Positions 11,289-23,200 of a stretch of DNA of 64,000 bases are shown here, in pieces. The notes under the pieces were generated by a model that was given only the letters and a program-made list of their open reading frames with translations, made no database searches and was not told the DNA's origin. How positions within the stretch are numbered: position 1 is the first letter of the stretch; every line of letters starts with the position of its first letter. This stretch comes from Anisakis pegreffii (Eukaryota; Nematoda; Chromadorea; Rhabditida; Anisakidae), in the NCBI GenBank assembly GCA_035041965.1, contig JAPYMA010000217.1:1-64000 (forward strand), in the 5' to 3' direction. Position numbers and translations under genes: made by a program.

Positions 11289-14200
11289 TTGTTTCAAAAA
11301 TCGTACTTCAGATGGTTAAATTCACCGAATGTTTATTGCTTAGTTGCTAAATGCTTCTCAACTAATTGCACTAAATGCATTCATCGATATTTTGCGTCTA
11401 CATCTGCTGTGGTCGGTGCATCTGACAGTAATGACACCAGCGAGAACGTCACAAAAGCAAATTTCAATTCTTCGTTGGCTGTTAAGATTCAAGTGAGTAT
11501 ACGATTGGTTTTTAAAAATTACTTATTGCTAGTATAATCGGATGTTCCGAAATCAAATCACAATCTCACGCGTATTACTTCTTGAAAGAAGTTGTAAAAT
11601 AGCTTTAATAGGTCGAAGAAATTAAATTTGGGATGAACTAGAATTGCAAAGAAATTTCAAGCTCAGCCAAACATCGGACATATCACAGCAACAAACTGGG
11701 CAAGGAACACAAACACTACTATCAGTGTTATTGCAAATTGCACCATTGAAGTTCATTGACCAGTCGGACAGTAGAGCAAAGGTGTTATAACTGTTGTTAT
11801 TCGATCATTAAGTCAACATCCCACGAATGGTATTTAGTCAGCAGATCAAAATCATTAGATCAAATAGGGTAGTATTGCTTTGTCACCATTTGATCAATAG
11901 ATCAAAATCACGTTAATGAATTCTGACCATTAGATGAAAATCCAGTGGTGATGTATTTCTCTGAAACAATGAATCGGACTCATCTGCATTCAGTTTTCGC
12001 GAATGAATGAAATATGAAGTAACACCTTATTCATGTCACCTAGTATGAACTTATCTAAAGAATTCTAAAGCATTTACGCAATTTATCGATTCCTCGTGCT
12101 TTAATAGAGAATATTTCCACAATAACAACGAGAATGCATAAGAAGAGAACATATATAGTTCAAGTTTATGAGCTGATAACAGAGGTGAGCAAAATAACCC
12201 GGAAATCTCTCATCGTATTAGGCCTTGGATTTTAGCATATCAATCGATGGTAACAGTTATCTCTCAGATTTTTTGGAAGGAGGATGGGAAGAGGAAGGAA
12301 TTCTATAATATTGTAACAGAACTACCATTTTGTACTTCATTCAATCAAGAAAAAATGTTTCAAAAAAAATTGAATTTGATCAGTGTCATTGTTCGGATCA
12401 AATTCAGGACAGGACACAGCATCAGAATGCAAACAGATGGCAATCGTCTGCACTGAACAGAGATAGTGGCAAGCCGTTTACTCGGCTCAGAGATCGAACG
12501 GGTGCACTGCGAAGCAATGGACGTGAATTTGATCGAGACGAAAGACTTCTGATGGAGAAACATCGTGAAACGTTGAATACAAATGAATTAGAGACAATAT
12601 TCGATGTTGTCGAAAGGTGACTTCCACATCTTTTTCCTATCACGTTCAACGAGAACATGTCGTAGAATGGTGATCGTATAGGCAATCAAGCAGTTACATA
12701 TATTGCTTAAGGCATCCAGATCTAAAATCTCTATCATAAATCATCTTTGAATCATGTTTCGTTCCGATAAGATTAATAATTAGAAAACAGTGATGCAGCT
12801 GTTATTTTTATCACCCACTCATGCTCGCAGCTCACTCAGTCAATGAAAACTTTTCAAAGAGACAAGATCTTCCTGAATGAGTATGAAATTTATGTTCCAG
12901 TCAGTCATCATGTTGAAATTAGTTCTGAAAGTTTCAAGCTCCTTCAAAAAATATGTTTCAAATGATTCGGAGAATAATTTGTTTGGAAGAAATATTGATA
13001 TGTTGAGTTGATCGTGCTGAGTAGTCAGGGTAGTGTTTCAAGTTTCATTGGTTTTTATCAGTTAACAGATCGAATATGATAAAGATCGAATATTCGATCT
13101 TTGAATATTGTGCAAGGTTATCATAAGCAAACAATCGCTTGTCATTTCACGCGAATAAAGATTTGAGAAACGGAATTTCAGTATTGAGTGGCGCCGTAAT
13201 GTCAATCAGCAAACATTGGATCGTATGTTGGATTTATTGCGATCGCCGAAATTCAATTTTGATGAGTTGAGCGATCGTCAGTTAGCGATTTTGTTCAGTG
13301 GAACTGGAGCGAGTTGCGTATCGTTGAGTGCTGCAAAACGATCGAGCTTATACGGAAAGGATTCTGAAAATTTTGCTCGACAAAGGTACATCTAAGTTTT
13401 ATGAAATTCTAAATAAGTATTCTGCTGAAGTTACACTGTTATGCATGCACGCACACTTACTTTACAATATAAAATAACACCTACTAGTAAATTTACTTAC
13501 TTTACAATATAAAATATTTCCCCAAAAACATGTGTCACTGAGGCAGTCAACGCTTGGTGAAACGGCAGAAGAATGGCTTACAGTCTTCCGTTCTTGATGC
13601 ATAACACTGTTCAAAAACGGACAGCCATTTCGCTCATCTACCCGTAAAATTTTAGTTTCCATTGGCATTTTTTCCTGACACGCTAGGATATTCCTTGGAA
13701 TGGAAGAAAAGAAATCACCCATCACTCAGGAAAAACAATTGTGTCACTGTCATAGAATGATAGTAGTAACATTATTTAGACGTTTATCCAAATTCGTAAA
13801 GAATCTGTTAAGGTTTCGATAGTTTTCAGGTGTTAAGTTAGAAATTATGGCGAAGAATGCTTTACTAAATGTAAAGATTGACAATTCGGTAGAGGTGAAT
13901 GCGATTGATGTTCTGAAAGACTTCAAGTCGTCGAGTATTGAACCGAACATAGATACATTCGCTGCGTTATCAAGGATATATGCACTGAAAGGGGATGTCG
14001 TCGGAATTGTGTTAGTCTGATTAATTGCATCTCAATTCAGTCGTTCGTGTATTTTCAATTCAGCTATTATCGGATAATGATTTTATATGTGTCATCGATG
14101 AATGCATACGATTCGTTTAAGTGTAATGCATGAAAGAATTTTGTATAACCACTTGAAAAGGCAAATTTTGTTTCAGTGAAATAATAAATCACATGAAAGA

Positions 14201-17200
14201 AGCGGGCATTGCAAGTGACCAACGAATAATTGAATCGATGATATACGCGTTGGCCTTATCAGATCGTGACGAACAAGCTCTATCTATTATCAAGGTTGCA
14301 TTCATAGGAGTATTAGTGACTGTAGTTTTTGGTAGAGGGAAGCGAAAAAATTATCTCTGAAAGTTTTCAAACTAACGGAAGTTTTGAGAGAACATTTGTT
14401 AATGATTTTCGCTCAAAGTTGATGCAGTTTTAAGTAATAGAATTTGGAAATTGTGTAACATTTCAGTCCTTTTCAACGAGCAATCAAACCTTCTCTGAAG
14501 AAGCAAAACTTCGTATCAGTTATGCGAATGCAAAAGCCTCGAAGGGAGACATCGATAACGCGTTGAAGGTAAATCTTTGAGAGTGTTTATTGGAGTGTGA
14601 GAGGATGAAGCTTTGCCTATTGATCATTAGTGTTTTCATCTTATACAAGCTTGTTTTCAGCTCTGTCTTGTACAGTTATGAGTAGTTTGTTATTTTATAT
14701 CTGTTAAATTCTGCTGAAGTTTGTTAAAATTGGATGTGAGATACAATTTTTGATAGATATTTGATGGTGTTTCGGAACGATTGCGAATCCGATCGAAAGA
14801 GAATTCAAATTTAATGCTGAACATTCTGTTCACTTTATTGGAGAAACATGATTGGAACGGTGCTGAAAAGGTATCTTTATCAGTTTGTTTAGTTGACTTA
14901 TTGAGTTGATCTGAGACAGTTGTCGTAAAGAACGCGCATTCGATGGGACTTTGCATCGAACTTGATTCACATCGTTGAAATTTTTAGCAAAATTATGGAC
15001 CTGTTCGAAATTGTTATTATCGCGGAATGTTTGGTGGGAATTTCAGTGAGAACTTAAAATTCTCCGAACCCGCAAAACTTCTTCCAAAAATAGATGATTA
15101 GTCAGTGGTGTGCGTTGTGATTGTTTTGAGGCCCGAAAAAAAAGGTGTGTTTCAGCTGAAAAGTTTGCTGAATTTGGATGAAGATGGCAAATTCTCGGAT
15201 GCTATTGAATTCACGACAGTTCTCGGTCGAATACGTCAATATCGTGATCAAAAAGAGGCGAATGTGGAAGGCGCCATTTATTTATTCAAATTATTACCCG
15301 AGAAATATGCTAGGTAAAATTTTTGCTCACTATTGTGGTTGTGCTGTACTAGTTTGTCCAGCTAAGGAAAAGCATTACGTAGAGTTGTACGGTGCCATGA
15401 CTCTAAATTCATAACATCATGAAACATGAAGGAAAGGAACAATATGAGGACAGTAACGGATTCAAGTCGTAACTAATTGCTGTCATTCATTTTAATGATG
15501 ATCACTTTACGGTGTGACTCTGCATATTGATTGCATTAAAATGATTTCGATTGCAACGAGTTTTAGATGTCTAGATCATGGACGGACTTATCATTACTGT
15601 GATTGATAATCATGAATTTATTGTTGCTTACTTTTGGAAAACATAGCCATGCAAGTGGGTGGTTAGAGCAGTGAATTAGTTATCGTTCGTATTGATTTCG
15701 AAATGCATTTTTAGAACGCAACGAGATTTCTTCAAGAGTTATCTTTTCGATAAATTGAAGCAGTCGAGCGACGTTGATGAATCCATACAACTGGGCGTTC
15801 AGTTAGAACAGGCCGATATATTGAAGTAAGTTCAGTGACCAGATTCGTCATTTAATGGTTCATTGATTATCAATTCAAAGCGTTTATTTGTAGAACTGAG
15901 TACCGTTAACAGTCACTGTTTTATTTTTCATTGCTTTTTTTAAATTCAGGAATCCACGGAGGATTCTTATCGATCATGCACTGGCGAATAATCGAGCTAG
16001 ATTCTATGAGTTGTATGAAAAGTTTCTGAAAAGTGATGAGTTTAAACGACTCGGTAAACGCGCACATCTCGCATATCCGTATATTGTTCATTCCTTGAAT
16101 CAGGTTAATTTTTAATTCGGTATTGTTTCTAACGATATTGCATTGCGTAATGATTGTTTGTGCAGAATCACTTAACTTTGATACTAATTTCTGAAGATAT
16201 TCATAATGCACTATGATGCAGTTCCATGTAATTTGAATTGAATTTATTTTCATGACATATTATGGTATTCAGATGTAGCAACCCTTTTAATTTTCGTACA
16301 GTATTCATTACATGTTTATATTGCATCGTGTAAAAGCTCGTTCAAATAATTGTTCTCTTCCTTGTTAACATTAGCTATTTGCTTGATAAGCTCCTATCGT
16401 TTGTTACCGTTTCAGAACCAGTTCGTTTTCCAACGGATAAAGATAATAGCTTAGGCAGAGATTCATTCACAGTTATTCCCTCATTGATTATTGCTTGAGA
16501 ATGTATAATTTCATTTTACAGTTGTCAAATAGTAGCAATGAGAAGAAAGTTGAAATTTTTGTACATATAGCAAGTGCCCTATTCAAATGGGAACAACCGG
16601 AGATGCGATTTCTGAAGCAGTGGTTTATGGAACCACTCATGAAAAGTGAGTGATTCTTTGGAGTGGAGAATATGAAATTCTCATTGAAAGGATTTTTGTT
16701 TTCAAATTTGAATTTGTTTATTTCATTTGACAAATACTGTTTGAAATTCTATACGAGATGAAATGTTTTCAAAGTTACGGATATGATTGACATAAGGCTT
16801 AATCGCTAGTGAGCAAGTGAATTGATTCAGTGATCTTTAAATTGATTTCAATTGACCACATACTTCTTGTTAATATTGCTATTAATTTTCGCGGAATTTT
16901 GAGGTCTGTTATAAATGTGAATCATAAATATTCATGTTGTGCTGTTGAAGATTCGAGTGTGTTGACGGAAGTTATGTGTGAAATTTGTAAAGACGAAAAG
17001 ATCCGATGGAATATCGCGTCAATGGTTATCGATCATTTATTGTTTAGAAATAAATTCAAGGAAGTGACGGAACTTTTGGATGGGTAAGTTTGAAGGATTC
17101 ATTCGAGCGGTGCATGGGATTATAGATGTCCCACTGAGCATTAAACTGTATCAGTTCTCATTTCGTTTCACTTTCAACGAAGAATTAAATTGACATCAGT

Positions 17201-20200
17201 TTTGATCATTGAGTTCCAAAAAAATTGCTTTCGTTAAACTGAAACACTGTTCCCATCAGTATGGTTACATGAATTGAACAATTATATTCGATCTAGTCAA
17301 AAACTCTTTCAGCCCATTGAAAGACGTGCATCTGAATATGTCTTATCTATCTGGCATTTTGAGACGTATTATGACTGCTGCAAACACAAGCGATGATAAT
17401 CTGAAAATTGTTTCGCGTGTTCTATCGACCGGATTTATAGGTTTGTTAGGAGGGCACAGAGTTAGTGGCTGAGCCCTGTTTCGTTGATACGCAAGATTTC
17501 CATTCATTCTTCAGTAAAAGAAGAATTTGTTTTCGTTTCGCCACTGAATTCTAACAAGCACACACATTTTTTAGATGTTTAATTGATAAAATTGATTTAT
17601 AAGCAATTGATAAAAATTGATAAAAAATTTAGATGTTTAATAAAATTTGATTGATTAATAAAATTAGATATTTCAGCTTGACTGAAATTATTTGTGAGTT
17701 TATTCATCTAGAAAAAAATTTGGGTTATAATTCCGGGAAATGAATAACTATGCGTTCGTTTAACCAGTAAGTATTCAGATGTCCATAATGAACAGAGTTA
17801 AGATATGATAAATTTGCAGAAGATGATCAACGTTACGTATCACCTGTGGCAGCACTGAAAATAATCGAGTCAGTATTAACTTCGAAATCGATGAGTGATG
17901 ATAAGTCGAAGGATTTAATCAAGGTGTGGTCTGATTTTGAGCGTATAGCGCTGTCGGCCGAAGATATAACTGCCCTGCAGAAGACGTTAAATGATGCCGG
18001 AAAAACGAATCGTGCAAAAATGATCACAGTGCTTAAGAGGAAACCTAAAGTCAGTATTAAAACTGTTTTATGATTTTACTTCGTTCAATTGAATCATTCT
18101 ATCGTTCGATGACTATTTTATTCAATGGTTTTGTTTTGGTCCAGTTACACTGTTGATTTATTACTGTTGACGATATTTGAATGCGGATTTCTATCGACTT
18201 GTTTTTATCACTATTATTATAGTAATGAAAGACTCATTTCTAACTCATTATTATAGTGAGAATCATAGTCTAATGAGTTGATCGTTCATGTCGTAACCCG
18301 AATCGTAATCGGTGCGTAGTTTTATGCTTTTAGACTCTTCTCCGGTGGAAAGAGGCGCAAGACATTGATGCACTCGAAACAGAGGCGAAATCAATAGCAA
18401 AATCGAACAATCCGAAGAGAGATATCGTACTGCAAACGCTATATTCCATCATTGCTGAGAAAAGACTGGCTGAAAAGGTTTCCTTCCATCCAGTTTTCGC
18501 ATAGTTGTGATGCAGAGTGAACTTTTACGAGGAATATCATTCGGAAGAGTTTTTTCTCTTTTGTGTAGAGAAGTCGATCAGCTGATGAAATAACTGTGTT
18601 ATGATCGACTGGAATTTTGTTGACGAATTGTAACATTTGCGCGTTGATGTTCAGGTGTTGAATGTGGATTCGATGACTTGGCTGCTTGAATGTTATAGTG
18701 CTTTACGGGCAGCAGCTGCAACCAATGGATTCTTCTTCGAATTCAATACAAAATTACGAAGAACTATGAAAGAAGCATTAGCTAATAGGAATATTAAAGC
18801 TGCTGATAAATTATGGAATATTGGGTAATTTTTCACTAATTGTTTTCTATTTTTTATTGCTTTTTATTTCACTAATTTTCATGTGATAATTTTTAAAGAA
18901 ATTCTGTTGAAAATTGATAGGTATCGTCAGCTTCGTATATTTATTTATTTGTTGCTTTCTTTAGTTAGCAAATCCAACTCATTACGAGTTCATGCCTCTC
19001 TGTTATCACTAATATCACAGTCTTCCTTCCTTGGTATTTTTCTTTCCACGCAGTTAACAATAATAGCGTCGGGAATCATCTGTCTTCATGAGATTCGAAC
19101 TTGGATTGTTGATGTGGCAAGCGCGGAGGTTTTGGGCTACTCTGTCATTTGCCCAATGCTTTCTGGAGAGAGGGACTAAAAAGCTGCCGAAATTATAGTT
19201 GAAAATAGATAACTTCGTGTGTTAACCAAATGTAATAGGTATCCAAGTAACATTTGCATTTTTGCAGTTCAAAATCGATGCCGACGATGATGAAGATTGC
19301 TTATGCAGCCTTACTGCATACCAATCGACGAGTGGACGATGCGAAACGAGTTTTGACAGAAATATTCTCGAATGCTGAACCGTTCGATCTTAATAACATT
19401 TCCACGGTACGGTTTTAGTTGAATTTAAAATTGATTTACTCGACTGGCATCGAATTATATCTTCAGAGTAATGAATTTGTGTTGAATGACATTTTTGAAT
19501 CGAATTGTTCGTATTGCAGAGTGCGTTATTGGTGGACGATCGTCAAGAGAATGAAGCGTTTTTGGGTTTATTCGCACGGATATTCAAATTGAATGCCGAA
19601 TCGAGGAGACGTCTGCTGAATGGAATTCGTTTCAGAGAATTCGAGAAACTGATCGATGCGTTCGTTTGTTTAATGTTGCACTCTTTCACTCTTAATGATA
19701 GCAGTGTTTGAGTATATTGTAATAGTTTTGTGGCTTTGTTTTGCAATGTTCAACCATTCTCAGTGACATTTTCCGTGTTTAGAAAATATTGAAATGTGAA
19801 TCTCACATGAAACATTTCGCAGTTTTAGCGGTCATCTAGAGGAAGCATTCTCGTTTGCGAAAGATATCAGTGCCGAAACTGGTCGAGCCTTCGGACAGGT
19901 CGAGTTGATGGGTGCTGCGCTTCGAATTGCTGATATGCAGCTGCTCAACAATGGTAGCTTCATTGATTTCATTTGATCGGATATTAAATTTGTTATTCAT
20001 CCATTTTTTGATGTGTTTGGTTGTTGATTTGTTAACGAATTTATGTACTCACTAACTTATTTATTCTATATAACCGTTGATACTTCACTTGATTCTTCAT
20101 TAGCTGGCTCTTGATTAGTTGCAATTTTTTGAAAACTTTTCAATTCGTTGTTTCGCTTTAAATTGTGCAGATAGTAGTTGTTTGTTAAGTGACAGATAAG

Positions 20201-23200
20201 GTGGCCATAATTTGGAAATTGCAGTGATTGGGATGGTACAGCAGAAGCACGATAAGAACGCGGCGTTGATCGATTTCGGCGTTGCGCTGTTGGAGAATGA
20301 ACGAATCGAGCACGCTGCACGCATTTTTGCAGTTAGTTTTTGCTTGTCGCTGTTCGCTTTTGAAAGTTCTTTTTTTCGCGTGAATTCTTTTGAAACTTTT
20401 TTCAGTAATTTGGATGTGCATTTTGATAAGTGAAAGTTCAACGAGATCAGATCCGTGCCTTAGGATAAATATCGAATAGCAAAGCTTTGTCTATTTGCTT
20501 TGATATTTCAGACAAGTGGTCTTCATGTAAGCTCAGGGAAGTTGGAGTATTTCGTCGAACGGGAACGGCGTGCAAAAAGGGTTGGATTTACTTTTAGTCA
20601 TCTTAAATTTATAAATTGTGGTTGTTCTGAAAATGACATCCACTGAAGTGTGTATTTTTTTAATTGCAAACTGTGTGTTAATCATTGAAATTCCAATGGA
20701 ATAGAAATTTTCGTTTTGCATTTGTTCGAATAATTGAAATTTTTTCGTCACTTCAGGCTGACGTTCTGTTGAATTTGTTTTTGAATCTCAGTGATGGTAC
20801 AAAAGCGACAACGGTCGATGTGAACAATCTACTCCTCAAACTCATTCCTCTTTTCGGTTGGTTTCTTCGCAGTCTTTTTTTCTCGCTTTAACGTCGAAAC
20901 TTTTGATTTGTTATGGTGTGGTTTGTCGGTGCTGCAGTGGCGATTAGAGTGTGAAGTGTTTTGAGGTGTAAATGAGTAAATTAAGGTGCCGAACGAGACG
21001 TGAACAGCATTCATCGAGTGCAAGATAAGATCCGAAGTGTTTCCTTTCCGGTTAATGAAGAACTTCGGAACTGCATCGAAAAGAATCTAAAAAAGGTGAG
21101 TGGTTGAGGAAGATTTATTGTTAATTTTTGATTTCTTATATAGTTGGCGTGAATCTGCATTCGTTTAGTTGAATTTGTGTGAAAATTTCACGCATGGTTG
21201 TCGTTTTGGATTGAACGAAGACAAGAGTAGAGTTCTCTATCCATAATCGCATCAGTTCGGAAGAACTGAATTAGGTACTGAATTCTTTTTAGGCCTCATC
21301 TTCGCCTACGCCAACGTTGTCTGCTTAAGAAAGTGTACCCTCTAAACGATGAGTGAATCAAGTGTGCCTTCTACTAATCGGATGTCTATGATCAACTCAA
21401 CAAATCGGAGTTCTGAATCGGTGATTGTTATGGATCGGAAATGATGAATGTCAGTTCATGAAGTGGACAGTTTCATGGATAGTTTTAATCACAAGGATAA
21501 TCATCGTAAAGTTGATTGATTTTTGCAGATACGTCGAATGAAAACGCATATTGACAGTGATTTTGTAAGTTGTGTATATAGGCTTGTTCTTGTGCTGTTG
21601 ATTATTAGAGCAGATGATTGTCTCTGTAAGATAGTTAGCTGATTGAACTGAGTAAAAGAAAGAAACTTGATAGAAAAATACTGAACTGTAGACGTTAATT
21701 TCTAGTGGAATTTGTTTTGTTTTGTGTTTGAGGTGCACACACATCTGAGGATTGTGCACGTTGTTCGCTAATTAGGAACTCATTGATTATTGTTATTTAT
21801 TGTTATTGTAAATTTTTAGTGTTATTAGAAATTATAATTTGTTATTGTAATATTTTACGTTATTTCGTGAAATCGTTATTTTTTATTGTTAGTGTAATGA
21901 ATTATGGTTGTTCATCGAAAAATTCGTAAATAATATTTGATAATTGGCATTCGATAATTTCAAACGGTTGTTGTTTGTCTATAAAAGTTTTAAGATTGTC
22001 TTCTCGTTTTGATTGGTGTTTTTGCTCTGATTATCAAAAATTGCATATAAATATTTGAATATGAATGAGTGCTGTTTCATCTTCTGATCGATCTACACTG
22101 CATCGTTAGCATAGTGAGCGCACATCCTTATCGGTATGATGTCTGAACGATATCGCTGTATCGTTGATATCATGAAAAATTTTAAGTTATAATCATTGCA
22201 AAGCGATCAAATCGCCCGTAAAAGTTATTGAATCTTGTTCGATTTCTGGAGCGATCCAATTGTTGCGGGGAATCAAATTTGGAGAGAATTGGAATAAGAT
22301 TATAGTCTACAACAAACGTGAATATAATCATAGTTAGATTATGGTGGAGAAGTATTTGGTGATGAATCGCCAGTAAATTGTTGCATGAATGACAATAAAT
22401 GAAAATATTCTTTGAATATCACACAAATTCGTTAAACGTCTATTGCTATCGTTGATTCGATAAATTGTGAAGCGATTTCAGTGCTGAAATGTAAGGAAGC
22501 ATCAAATCAAAGCAAAATATCATATTTTAGGAGATTCATGAACTTGTGGTCTTCTTCTACATATAGGCTGTGTATACGCCATTCGATGATCTTGCAATAT
22601 GCTCTCAATCGAAACGTTTCCATTGGTTTGCGTTCATCACTGTACAGGATATCGATGGATTCTGTAAGAAATTTCCAATCGTATGGTCTGCAAGATGACT
22701 CTCAACAGCTAGCGAGAATGAAACGAAAGCAAATCACACGGAAACGATGGAAGAACGATGTAGGGATTTGTTGTGTGTTGTTGGCGCATAATGCTATTAA
22801 GAGCAAGATTTCTTCGGAACAATTATAATTCTCATATTACTATTGGTGTAATGAAGGTTATTTACAACGACCGATATTACTGTTGATCGTTGTAAGTAAC
22901 CATCATTACACCAGTAGTCCTGAAACGTCCTGAAATTGGCGATATTTTACATAATTTATGATATTTTCTAAGAACAATTGATCACTTGAATGGTTGATTT
23001 TCGAAAAAATATTCATCAAACAGAAGATGGAAGCTTCAAAATATAAGTCGGAAATTCACCTTGAAACATCTGGTATTAACTCAGCATGTATGGATAGATC
23101 AGCAAAATATGTTTGGACAAATATCGACGTAAATAAATTTAAGGTCGATCTGGAACGGAAATTTGGTGTGATTCTGAAGAAAGCACTTCATGAGTCAGTC

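Noticed and set aside
13462..13725. Minus-strand 87-codon ORF inside the LRPPRC intron
   Set aside because: No motif and no splice context. I considered it as an intron-nested gene, but nothing supports it.
13684..13735. Candidate micro-exon that would restore LRPPRC phase between exons 3 and 4
   Set aside because: Both phases fit (GCTAG acceptor, T|GTCACT donor), but the sites are weak and the peptide does not resemble the expected PPR helix.
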